The notes under the pieces were generated by a model. The model had not been told where the DNA came from. It saw only the letters and a program-made list of their open reading frames with translations, and did not search any database. DNA of 64,000 nucleotides from Aphis gossypii (taxonomy: Eukaryota > Arthropoda > Insecta > Hemiptera > Aphididae): assembly GCF_020184175.1 (NCBI RefSeq), contig NC_065530.1:40649260-40713259 (forward strand), in the 5' to 3' direction. The first letter of the stretch is position 1, and each line of letters begins with the position of its first letter. The position numbers and the translations under genes were made by a program. Shown one piece after another: positions 52,298 to 64,000 of this stretch.

Positions 52298-54604
52298 TAT
52301 TTAAGAATTCGGCTCTACTGATGATATGGTGTAGATACTATATCAGTAAGAAATCTACAAAGAAAAAGGAATTCAATAAAATGTATTGTATGGGAAAAAA
52401 AATTGGTTGGCGACCAATATTGCCCGTGACCTTTGTATGCAACTATAACGAAGGAGCAATTGTACTCATATTACCTAAGTTTCTTTATGAGACCAGTGCT
52501 CGTTTACTCAAAAAATATTTATTGTAAAATTCTAATCTGTCTCGGTTTTGACCACACTGTAGTTTTCAGCGTAAAGGTGGCGTCCTACAGCTACCCACTA
52601 CCTAGTCAATTCTCAGTAGCTCAGTCCTCTGACCTAAAAGTACCATTTTATTTCCAGGCGGTATTCCAGCATCTTGTTCCTACTATAATTTTTATAATTC
52701 AAGCTACATCAACATTGTTGTTCAGTAAGTGTTCAGTGACGTTGAAGATGAAACTATAATTATTTACGCTGTACATTGCATATTTTAGTTTTTAATTCCA
52801 TCCATTAAACATTTCAATATCGAAATCGTTCACACGCGTCTACCGTGTGTTTGTAACGAAGCAAGATTACTAAGCCGTCTGGATGAAGAATTCTTCGAAA
52901 CAAACCTCAATTATTTAAAGTAAGTATTCTTGAATAAATCGAGCATTTAGAATATTTCTTAACTAAAGATTAAAGTTAGGTAACTTAAGCGTTTATATAT
53001 ACTTTGTACGATGAAAATAGGTCCTTCTGCTTATTACCACTCCACACCCTACCATCGAAACGGGTTTTTGACTATGGCAGGATATCACAAGGTGATGCGT
53101 AGAATAGGGGTATTCTTTTATTGAACAGAGTATATAGGTATATAAATAATTACACAGATAATCACGGTGTATGTAAGTAGTTACTATTCAATATTTTTAT
53201 CTGGTAACATACAATAAGCAATTTTGTCTGACACTGAAAATAAAAAATTAATTGTAAAAAATAACAAAAGTAATTAAAATGTAGATAGTTAAAACCAATA
53301 AAACAAAACAAAATTATCTAACAAATACAGCACTATCATGTTTTTGAGAGAGAAATAGTGTATTGTTACTATTGAGATCATCATAAACTTAGATCAAATA
53401 CAATGGATGGAGCTATGTTAGGTTAGGTTTTTGAAGCACATGTATACTCGTCGCATTCGCAGATCGCACATCACGATACGAAATCGTCGTTATAATATTA
53501 TGTGTTTCAAATTATTTACAAGATAGGACATGACTCCATTCATTGTATGTGATCTAAGATCATAAGTAGTTTTTACAGCATATCGTTAATGGTATTTAAT
53601 AACAGTTATAATACAATCCATTGTAATGATCATTGTCCCTCCATTTGATTTTTGATGTGTTAGGTACTATCATAGTGTCGTATATAGGGAGGACCCCCTC
53701 CCGAAATTAATTCCTATATACACCATTGAGTACTATTGCTTACAATAATATTGTGATCTGCACTCATTTATCGATTTTGATCATATAATATTGGATTATT
53801 TAGTAAAATACGTGATGAAAATAATGTAAATAAATAGCTTGTTTATTGATTTTATATTTTTAGTTAAACTAGTTTACTAGTTACCATTGATTATATTGAC
53901 TTAACAAATAGACAATTCTATTTTAATATTTGGTGACCATTCATATGATGCAGCCACTATAGTGCGGCCAGCGAAACTAGAAGCTTGACGGCCACACTCC
54001 CGGTAGCCATTTTTTACTAGGGGTACGAAGAATGCATCATTTCGAAAAAAAGATCACGCAGCTCCACAAGCAACCAAAATATTTAGAACCCCTGGTTTTT
54101 ACGAAAACGCTCACCGGTAGCGTAACCGTCATGCGCTAGGAAGCGCTAATGTAAAACTGGTGAAATAAAATAAATCACTTTTTAATTTCTGGTTAGATAC
54201 AGTACGACGTTGAGAGGACGCTACACCAGCATGTGTTGTCTCAATCTTCTAAAATATGTAAGACACATAGTGAAAACTTTTTTGTGTGCAAAAAAACTGA
54301 GAAAACTACATTCATAATTAAGAAACAAAATTTTCACCACATAAAAAGGAAAACTTTGGTTGTGAAATATCGTTTTAATTTTTTCGATATTAGAACTACA
54401 AAAAAATTACTACCCATTCAAGTTTGAAAAACACGAAAATAATTGATTTTAAAACAATAAGAACTTTATCCGTATAAGTGATATCATTTCTATTCTAAAT
54501 CAATGCTAGTTACTAATTATTACATAAAAACAATTTCCTAAATGACTCATGTGGCTAACATTTGAAAATAATTCAATTGTTTCAACTGTAATTACTTATT
54601 TACA
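52298..54604. other. Intergenic region before the repeat gene
   Basis: No coding exon recognised. A short palindromic stretch near 53675-53730 (CGTATATAGGGAGG ... CCTATATACACC) may be a MITE remnant. The GC-richer part 53950-54140 could be promoter or a 5' UTR exon of the following gene. Confidence 0.5.
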
Positions 54605-54649
54605 GGACGTACAAAGTTATTGAGACACGACAATATAAACGGCGACAGG

Positions 54650-55612
54650 ATGGACCCCAATTCATTAAAATCATCTTACAACGCGTGTAAGAAGGCCCAG
54701 CTCGATTTTTGTGGCTCGATAGAAGTTCTTCACGTGGATATGAAATCTTGTTGTACTCAGCTATTTGAACTCATCAAACTGAACTCGAACAACGAGAATT
54801 TCGACCCATTCGACGATTACGACATGATGTACAACAAAGTGCAGGCCATCGCCAGTGATTTCGACTTTGAAAAAACATGTGAGGTAGCTGCGTTAAACGG
54901 ACACGTTAGTTGTGTAATGTTCGCCCGCGATCTCGGTTGCCCTTGGGGTGCATCGACGACCGCATCCGCGGCCGCGGCCGGAAGCCTGGACTGCCTTACT
55001 TACGCGCACGACAATGGTTGCCCTTGGGATGAATCGACTACCACGTCCGCTGCCGTGTTCGGTCGTTTAAATTGTCTCCGTTATGCAATTGAAAACAATT
55101 GTCCGCGGGAATTTTTGATTTGCGCCGAGGCAGCGAAGCACGGACACCTGGATTGTTTACAGTATCTACACGAGCACGGAGTTCCATGGAATAGTTGGAC
55201 CTGCATAATTGCTGCGTATCGTGGACAACTCGAGTGTCTCAAATACGCCCACCAAAACGGGTGTCCGTGGGACGAGTGGACGTGCTGCGCTTCCGCAGCG
55301 GGCGGATTCCCTGAATGTTTGATGTATGCACATCAAAATGGTTGTCGGTGGAATGAACTCACGTTCTGCGGTATCATGTTCTCGCAGAATAAGCAGTGTT
55401 TGCGGTACGCGTTGTCTAATGGCTGTCCTTCTGCGACTATGAGGTGCGCCGAAGGACCGGGAGATGGGCGGTTGGACTGTAAGTTTAAGTTTGCGCCTGA
55501 TCACCGCTGTTTATGGAAAAGAAAAAACATTGAACTGTCATTTCATTTCAACATCGATTTATCTCAAGACGATGAAGCAATTATAAGGATACAAAGACTT
55601 TTTGATCTATAA
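54650..55612 (+). CDS. Tandem 27-residue ankyrin-like repeat protein
   Basis: A 320-aa protein in one coding exon; the acceptor TTACTTATTTACAG ending at 54605 implies a 5' UTR exon upstream. Residues 1-83 have no recognised domain. From residue about 84 come eight tandem units of 27 residues, pattern GxLxCLxYAHxNGCPWDExTxxxAA; repeats 1-2 and 4-6 are clear, repeat 3 is partial and 7-8 are decayed. This repeat type is common in large ankyrin-like families of protists, algae, oomycetes and giant viruses and rare in animals, as far as I know. The coding region is much richer in G+C than its flanks. There is no signal peptide or membrane segment; function unknown, probably protein binding. AATAAA occurs near 55671. 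Confidence 0.8.
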   Translation: MDPNSLKSSYNACKKAQLDFCGSIEVLHVDMKSCCTQLFELIKLNSNNENFDPFDDYDMMYNKVQAIASDFDFEKTCEVAALNGHVSCVMFARDLGCPWGASTTASAAAAGSLDCLTYAHDNGCPWDESTTTSAAVFGRLNCLRYAIENNCPREFLICAEAAKHGHLDCLQYLHEHGVPWNSWTCIIAAYRGQLECLKYAHQNGCPWDEWTCCASAAGGFPECLMYAHQNGCRWNELTFCGIMFSQNKQCLRYALSNGCPSATMRCAEGPGDGRLDCKFKFAPDHRCLWKRKNIELSFHFNIDLSQDDEAIIRIQRLFDL

Positions 55613-57602
55613 ATTAATTTTTTTTTTTTTAATAATAATTCTATACTAGTATATTTTTGAAACTTTTTCATAATAAATTGATAAAAAAAAAATATTAATA
55701 CAAACATGATATCCTACAATTATTTACTTATTTTTAAATTAATTTTTCAACATTGTTGTACATATTATTCGTTTTACGGACGAGAATCATCTAACTATTG
55801 AGCCAATGAAAAATAAAAGTGTGTAAAACAATTAAACATTTTGGATGGTAGTGAATAATAATGGTTATTTTTGTATTATTATTATAAATTGTATTCTCTG
55901 TTGCATACCTATTTTATGTTTCAATTATATTTTAAATTTAAATATTATAAATACATACTTATTATGTAGAAAATTAACAAATACTTATTTAAATATTTTT
56001 ACTTTTTTACTAAACTTAAATCAATTCCTTATTAGTTATTGATGATATTTAAATTTGTCTCAAAATTGATACCAAAAACAATTGTGTTTTTTTATACTAT
56101 ATTTACAGGATAACTTAGATAAATTTGTTGAATGGTGACTTATGGGATGAAAATATACATTAATTAAAAACTATTAATGTTTTTTATCTACTGCAAAAAT
56201 CGTATTTATTGACGCCATTCGTCTAATACTCTATAATTATCTTTACTCTTTTTAAATCCCAAGTATCTACTTTAAGACTTATTTCATTTCTATTAAGTAT
56301 ATCATAAAATTGTAAATATTTATAATCTGATTTAAAAAATTGTAAATCATGATAAACTATACGACTTAATTAAATTCAAAAATTCTTTATTTTTAATTTT
56401 GTGTATTTTTTCATTTAATTGTTATATCTATAAAAGCAAATTAAAACAGTATTATCATTAATAATACAAATATTTCTAGCATTATTCTGTAAGTATTTAT
56501 TTAATTTATACTACTATAATTTGTATACTTAAAATTACTACAGTCAATTCACGGTAAAAAAAATTTCAATACTGAAAAATAAAGTTAGGTTTTAACCTAT
56601 CGAATGTACGATGTATACGTAATCGTATACATATTAACATATTTTTAAGAGAACGACAGTTTCCTTCGTTAAATCAAAATGTTCGTTTAATCAAGCTTCG
56701 TTATATCGCCAGTTGAGTAGTTAACTATATTTGTTATATTTTAATAAACCATAAATATATAATTAATACACCATAGGTTTTTGTATTTACTATTTAGTTG
56801 TTAAGTTTTAATTATATCTTATTTAGAGGTCATAAAACTACTTAGTACATATTATAGAATACCTATGTGTATAGTGTATATTTATTAATTTAACTGGGGA
56901 AAGAAAATTTACTTTGCTCTGTATAGAAGATTTCTAATGCAAATAGAAAAGTTCATTTTTATGATCTTTATTTAAGGGAGTTAAGGTATAATTTTTCTTT
57001 CTTATTTTTATGTGGATATACCTACATGGGCTACATGTCAAATGTTTTACCTAGAGGGCTAGACGGCTAGTGGCTACATAATGCAATATGTATGTATTGT
57101 AATTGTACCGATATTTTAAAATGTATTTAGCGTTTCGGACATTAAAAATAAAAAAATATACGATACTAAATATTATTAAATGTTGACTAGAAAATAATAT
57201 TTTATTAAAATCATTATTTATAATGTGGTGTATACTACACAGACACTGCGTGTACTGTACTACGATAACTGTATAAGATGTACATACTAGCTAGTTACCA
57301 TAGGTACACAATACTGTACTTCTAATAAAATAATAAACATATTATTAGCAGTATAAAATAAATGTTTTGTTTTATATTTTATTTTTCCTCGTTAAACTCA
57401 AAAACTAAAACTAAACCAAATTTGATTTAGGTTTTACTATTATTTAAAGAATTAAATAAAAAAAAAAAGAATTAAAAAAATTAAATTAAATTAAGAAGAT
57501 TATATTCAACTGACCTAACCAATAATTCCTGCCATCGAAAACTGAGCAGTAAAGCAGATAATTCATATACTCACAATCAAGTATAAAATACTTTTTGGCA
57601 TT
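55613..57602. other. Intergenic region before the dynein gene
   Basis: AT-rich, with no exon or repeat that I can support beyond short A/T runs. It should contain the dynein promoter, but no TATA box or initiator can be singled out. Confidence 0.5.
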
Positions 57603-60600
57603 ATGTTGAGGGTCGTTAATCTTGAACGATTGAAAAAGTTATATGCAACATTTTCAATTCCTCAACTATTAACAGAATATAAAATTGGAGATAATGAGTT
57701 AATACCTATATCCGTGGATTCTGATATAACATCAAAAGATGATGAACATTTTACACCATTATGGTATTACGATGATACCGAATTCGATAGTCGAAACGCT
57801 GATGAATGGGTAAAAAAAGATAAAAATGGAGTTAATTTACCAGTACCTGCAATTGTATACTTACCTACTGATTCAAATAAAGAATTTTCTAAAAACTACA
57901 ATTGGACGAATGCAAATGTAATTGATTATAACTCAACATTGAAAATGTATTCAGTTGTTGTATCAATTAACGATTCAACCAAAGTATATTCTGAAATACC
58001 TAGATTACAAATACACTTTAAAGGAGAAGATCCTAGAGAATTTGTTAAGAGAATCAAGTATGCGATTTTAAGGCGAGAATATTGTGAAAATATTTATAAG
58101 TAAGATACTTCAATTATATTATCATTCATTCGTCTGTTTTATGTGATTAAAATTTAAAGGTGCCCACTGTAAAAAATCATGAGAGTGTATAATATTATAT
58201 ATTTAATAAATATGAATATTGAATAAAGATAAAATCATCCAATAATAATAATGTTTACAGATAAATAGTTAAACAATAATAAAAGATTTTGTAAACTTAA
58301 CTCAACCTTTAATTAATAGAACATTTTACGACATTAACAATTCTTATACCTACCTAAGCAATGATAGATAATTATTTCTACCTATTTATAAAAAAAAAGA
58401 TTTTAAGTTTTAAAAATACAATCACTAAACTATAGACAAATCTTAATTAGGCACGAAAATACCAATCTGACATTTATCACTTTTTATGAACACTTTTGCA
58501 CTATATAATATGGAAATAATTATTTCTAGTAGTAAATACGATACAATGTTGTGATAATATTGATTTTTTACAGGTGGTCCATGTATATTAATAATGTTCT
58601 ACTTGATAAACGTTCAAAGTCCATTTCAGAATCATTACCACATGATACGATTAAAAGAATATTGCATCTATTACTTAAGAATCAAAAAATCAAAAACATG
58701 AATACAGATAAAATTAATATCGTAAGGATTATAATAATAAATATACAAATAGGTATCATTAGTTATTACGACAGTCTATTAATTATCATTTGGGGCTTTG
58801 GACTCGTAAAGTTTCAAAAAGTTGGTAACGCTTTTTCTGAAATACGATTTAACTTAATAGTTAATTGGTTAAATAATTTAGTATACCTATGATTATGATA
58901 CACATATTAACACAGCAATAGTATGATCCCGCACCTGAATCATTTATTCGATTAAACGCGATACCAATTTAGGGAAAGTTAAAAAAATACATTTTACATT
59001 TTCACCTAATATTATTATATATAACAATGAATATAACTAATTACTACTCCGAATTTGTTAGCAACATATAGAAAAGGTTTCAAAGCGTTTATAAACGTAT
59101 AAAATTTATATTTAATAAATAAGTGTTGATTTTAATAATTCCTCAAATATTTTCCTTTATAAAATTCGTTAAAAAATTATATAATCAAACCTACGAAAAA
59201 TCAACTGATCCGTGTTAATTAGTTTCATTTTAACATTGCAACATCATTGTACATGAAAAATGATTTTTAGATTTAATTTTTGCAGAAAACATAAAATTAT
59301 TATATTATTAATATTGAGTTATTATGATAAAAATAAATAAAATTATTAATATTTTAAAAATAATCAACATATCTTGAATATTTCATTGCGTATATTAAAA
59401 TTCATAACATACCTACATAAAAGTAATATAATGAAATAATAAACATCGTTATTTATCGTTTAAATATGTAATTTCATTCAAATATAAACTGCACAATGTC
59501 TATAAAAATACATTTTTGATTAAAAAACAATTTGAATACGTGAATAATTTATATTCAATAAAGATGAAAATTAATCCAATTTTTTGTATTATATTGAAAT
59601 ACTCATAAAATATGACCAAGTATACCCAAAGGAAGAAAAAAAAATTAAAATATAAAAGTGCCTATTTCAAAATATCTTAAAAGGCCAGAAAGTATAAAAA
59701 TTTATATAATTTATTTAAATAAAAATAAAAAAAATCACACAATTTTAAACTTTTCTTCCATGTACCTACCTATTAAAATTGTATACAACGTACTATGTTA
59801 AGCTTTTTATTCTGCTTATACATCTATTGTTTTTTTTTAATATTTTTATTTTTATTTTCTCAATTATATATCTGTACAGATGGTCGAACAAATTAATAAT
59901 ATTTATCAAGAATCATGCCTATCTTTTAGGCTAGAATTATTAAAATCTGTATCTAAAGATCACCATAATACTCTGAAAATACCAAATTTCGATTTTGAAC
60001 AGTTCATAAGAAAGCCCGGTACGGATTATGCTATAGACGGTATATATTCTAATAATATTATTCAAATTATATTATTATATAATTATCATTTATACATACA
60101 TATATATATATTATATATATATATAGGTATATATTTTAATTATTAAATAATAAAATAAATGATTCTTATTTATTTAGTTTATAAATTTTAAAGTTAATGC
60201 TCATAATAACACCTACTAAATACTAATAATTATTTCGTATAACTCATTATTCAGTTACAATGTTACATACTTAACTTTTATAAACGTCAATACTGATTTT
60301 GATTTTTGTGATAAATCTTATTGTTGTTATTTAATTTCTTTTATAAATATATATTTTTTTGTTATTTTTCTTAAAAAAAAATTGTTAATATTTTTTATTA
60401 TTCGTTGATATATTCTAATCTTCTAATTTTATTAAGTTTGTTGTCACTTGGTTATACGTTTTGAAAATGTAATGCTACATTTTTTTTTGTAATTGGTCTT
60501 ATAGGTCCGTAATAAATAAAATAGATTTAATAAAAATATGGTTATGTATTTATTATTTTATAATATTTAACAGCACAATCTACTTCAATGGATAAACAAT

Positions 60601-63600
60601 TATTTATAAAAATGCGTGAAGAATTAAATAAAAGAAATTTATTAGAATTACCTGAAGTTTATACATCTCTATGCGAAGCGAACGTAGAGATTACGTTAAT
60701 CAAAAACATTCAATTATTATTAACTGATTTTAAAATTTATTTAACGCTAGATGAATTTGAAACAGCACAGTTAAAAAATATTTTTGAAGTAATTTCTTTT
60801 TTTCATGATTACTAATTGTTTTCATAAAATATTTAATATAAGACATGTATTTAGACTTTTAGTTTGCTTAAGAACTCGTGGATAAAGGAAATTGCTTACA
60901 AATGTTATGCAGTTTTAGTAAATATAAAAACAGGTTGGTTTGACATTTCAACATGTAAAATTAAAAATTATGAATCATCAATCAACAAGTTACGAAGATT
61001 AATGACGCTTATTACGCGTATGATGGAAGTATGAAATTATATATTTTTGTAGTAGGTTATTAACCTACTTAACTTTTTAATACCCACTGTATAATTATAT
61101 TTTTATACAGGAACGTCTAAGACTAATAGTGTTAAATTCGGCAAAAGCTTATACAAGACTGATCGAGCAACCTATTATTTCAATGAAAGGTATTAATGAT
61201 GATTTTACTTGGGGTAATAATTTAAATAAATCACCATTTGAAGAATGCGCACCTCCATTGTTTTCTATAACGCTCAGTATGAATAAAATGGAGCATTTTA
61301 CTCAATTAATCCAGATAAATTTGAGGTATGTTGTTCGTATAGGTATACCTACTGTAAACAAATTAATTTAAATTTTAAAAAAAGCTTACATTATTTATTA
61401 TTATTTTTATTATTATTTACTTAGGTATGAATTCTTTTTTTTTTAACAAACAAGACAATATTAATAGTTCTAAAATATTAAGTATACCTACTGTAATACT
61501 ATATACCTTAGTATTTTATAATATTTTTAGGACAATGGAAAAATATACAGTAAAATATACAGTTAGTATTTATATATATATACATAACAATACCAACAGT
61601 AACGTTATATAGGTACCTAGGTGTATATATATAATATATATATATATTTCATTATACGTTCAAAATAAATAGGTATTAACATAGGTAACTATTTGTTATT
61701 ATAAGAATATATTAATATCAACTTATATAAAACAAGTAAAAAATACAATATGGAGTATTTGAGTGTGTATGTTATAATAGCAGAACATAATACAATGTGT
61801 TTATGAATTTCATAGATGGTTATTGTAAGCTTATTAAAACGAATGATACTAGAAAGCCATGAGATACCAGCTATTCATCCATATGTACTCGCGAACTTGA
61901 CATTTTTAGAAAAACCTTATTTAACATCAATAGGGCTAATTGAACCCCAAATTGCTGATTTACAAGCTACTATTGAAAATAGCATTCGCTTAGCTATTAT
62001 TCCAATAAAAGCGTACTGCAAAGAATATAATATTCACTCACATTTATATAATATAAATGTCGAGTCATATGTAAAGTTAGTATAAATAAATTTAATATTA
62101 TCTTAAACAACCGAATATAACGTATTGTTATATTTTATAGGAAATTCTTTGAAGGTAATCCATCACTAAACAAAATAAAAGAAGAAATATCAATGCAAAT
62201 AAAAATGAAGTTAAACCTAGAGAAGACACTTCCTGAAAATATCATTATTGGGTTATTTTTCATAAACGTTGAATCCTTGAAACATTTATTGATAAGGAAA
62301 CGGATTGAATTAGCAGAATTAATTATGAAAACACATGCGAGTTTAACAACTGAGAAAATAGAAATATGCTGCGCAGAATACAATAGGATGTATCTGAAGC
62401 TTATTGAAGTTCCGACTACAGTAGAACAAGTGTTTGAAATAAGAGAATGGATAAATGACTTGCCAAATTTAATTAGTGATCAAACTGAAATCTTAAAACG
62501 ATTATTAAAGGTAATATAACATTAAATTTATGGCTTATATAAAAAAAAAAAATATATTAAACTACCAATAAAATAACACCATTATAATTTATAGATAGGT
62601 ACCACAATCATTATTAGTCAGCTTATTATTTATAGGAAATGGATATGTTGGATCAATTTTTGTGGATATTAGAAGATGAACAATTAAAATTAAAATATAG
62701 CTCTTTAATTTGGCCTTATAAGATTAGCTTAAAAGTAAAAGAGTCTTTAGAAAATATAGCAATTTATATTGAAAAATTTGAGAAAATTCAAATTGAAGAT
62801 AAATTATTATTACAAGAGAATGTAGAATACTTAAGTGATATTATTTTAAAGTTAACTATTGAAAATAATTTGTCAAAAGTAAATGAGATTGCAGTAGAAG
62901 TAAATAAAAATTGGAAACTAATTAAAGACCTACAATCAACTAGTCAAACTTTAAACCAAAGACAAAAACTTTTTGGTCATACGGTTAGTACAATTAAATA
63001 CAACAAATTTTGTTTTATTATAATTTATCAAAAGTTATCTATACTTATAATAATAAGTAATTTACACAAAATGTCTATAATTAGGTAACACCCTTTGAAA
63101 ACGTTGAGCATTTAATTGACGAATTTGAACCATATAAAATATTATGGCAAAGTGCTTCAGAGTTTTTTAAATTACAAAGTGCTTGGATGCAAAATCCATT
63201 AATAAACATAAAAAAATCTACTATAGAACCTATGTTAAACAATTTATTAAATATTGTCACAAAATGTGTGGAGCAATTCGCTGAAGTACCTGGTAATAAC
63301 AATAAATTAACTTTGATGATTTTTTAATTATAAACTGTTGTAAATAGTTATGTATATATATAATTATTTAATGAATACAGGTACTTTAAGTGTAGCTAAT
63401 GAAATAAAAACACAAATTGAAGAATATGTGCCAATGGTACATTTATTGAATTATATTCTAACTCAAGGGATGAAGCAAAGGCATTGGGATATATTTGCTG
63501 ATATAACCGGTGAACAATTATTAATTATTATCATAGTATTAATACTACCTATATTTTAATACTTATACCTATGTCAAATACCTATCTTATACTTGTACGT

Positions 63601-64000
63601 TTAAAATATTAAATCAAGTAATACAAATTGTTTCAGGAATAAGAATTATATTATCACCAACACTAACTTTTAAAAAATGTTTGGCATTGGGTATTAATGA
63701 CCATGTAGAAGAGATAAAACAATTATCAGACAATGCTTCAAAAGAATATATAATTGAAATAGCTTTAAATAAAATGATGGATGAATGGACCGGTGTAAAG
63801 TTCCAATTGTTGCCTTATAATGATCAAGATATTTATATTTCAACAATAACAGATACAGAATTTCAAATGCTTGATGATCATATTTTGCTTACTCGACAGC
63901 TATCTTCGAGTTCGTTTAAAGGAATATTTGAAGAACCATTAACTAAATGGGAAGAAGATTTAAGACTTTCAAAAGATGTTATTAATGAATGGAACGAATT
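57603..64000 (+). CDS. DNAH1: Axonemal dynein heavy chain, DNAH1-like, N-terminal part
   Basis: Motor heavy chain of an inner dynein arm of cilia and flagella; in an insect the main site is the sperm tail. Twelve exons read in phase: 57603-58099, 58574-58721, 59880-60039, 60574-60788, 60873-61028, 61111-61325, 61830-62075, 62141-62510, 62636-62983, 63085-63292, 63381-63509 and 63637 to the edge, about 1018 residues of an expected 4000 or so. DNAH1-type marks: YYDDTEFDSRNADEW then LPVPAIVYLPTD near the start, TSIGLIEPQIADLQATI with IPIKAYCKEYN, LPENIIIGLFFINVESLK, EIREWINDLP, RHWDIFADI, and LDDHIVMTQ-like MLDDHILLTRQ in the last exon. Only the tail is in the window; the AAA motor domains lie to the right. 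The ATG at 57603 is the first in frame, but a further upstream exon cannot be excluded. The acceptor at 61829 is weak and chosen by frame. Confidence 0.88.
58722..59879 (+). other. Second intron of the dynein gene
   Basis: A 1.16-kb AT-rich intron with donor GTAAGG and acceptor TCTGTACAG. Nothing else recognised. Confidence 0.8.

Noticed and set aside
52433..52759. Open frame of 108 codons after the BEL element
   Set aside because: No similarity to any family I know and no splice or poly(A) context; likely chance.

Overview
The window looks like nuclear DNA of an aphid (Hemiptera: Aphididae, close to Acyrthosiphon or Myzus). It is very AT-rich, has spliced insect genes with GT/AG introns, short ATA/TTA and TAGGTACC-like repeats, many small hAT-type terminal-inverted-repeat elements and a BEL/Pao LTR retrotransposon. 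The species call is inference. No bacterial operon, CRISPR array, rRNA or convincing tRNA was seen.

Layout. (1) 3169-21066, minus strand: most of a mixed-lineage kinase (MLK; Drosophila slipper) with SH3, kinase, leucine zipper and CRIB. It has a 21-nt microexon and two possible 3' ends, and the gene may continue beyond the left edge. (2) 12196-16945, plus strand: the H3K9 methyltransferase SETDB1/eggless, nested in the 11.1-kb first coding intron of the kinase and transcribed the opposite way. (3) 23112-26772, plus: TTC8/BBS8, a TPR subunit of the BBSome, in eight coding exons. (4) 27024-35443, minus: the neuroendocrine protein 7B2, chaperone of prohormone convertase 2, in six coding exons with a GC-rich 5' region at about 35.5-36.9 kb. 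(5) 37-43 kb: gene-poor DNA with small inverted-repeat elements and one unexplained GC-rich block (43130-43550). (6) 43975-52292: a full BEL/Pao element with apparently identical 249-bp LTRs and a GATTC target duplication. Its gag is split by a 2.0-kb hAT insertion carrying a 5'-truncated transposase. (7) 54650-55612, plus: a single-exon coding region of eight tandem 27-residue ankyrin-like repeats of a type best known from protists and giant viruses. (8) 57603 to the right edge, plus: the first twelve recognised coding exons of a DNAH1-type axonemal dynein heavy chain.

The genes do not form one pathway. MLK acts in JNK signalling, SETDB1 in heterochromatin and transposon silencing, 7B2 in neuropeptide maturation, and BBS8 and DNAH1 in cilia or sperm flagella. 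All exon models were built by reading splice sites and frame by hand. The full coding sums for the kinase (662 or 747 aa), SETDB1 (963 aa), BBS8 (503 aa) and 7B2 (252 aa) divide by three with no internal stop, which strongly supports them.

The points most worth a second look are the protist-like repeat gene, the kinase microexon adding exactly one heptad, the replacement of the usual 7B2 furin site by Lys-Lys, the Asp-to-Asn change in the SET domain of eggless, and the nested transposons.
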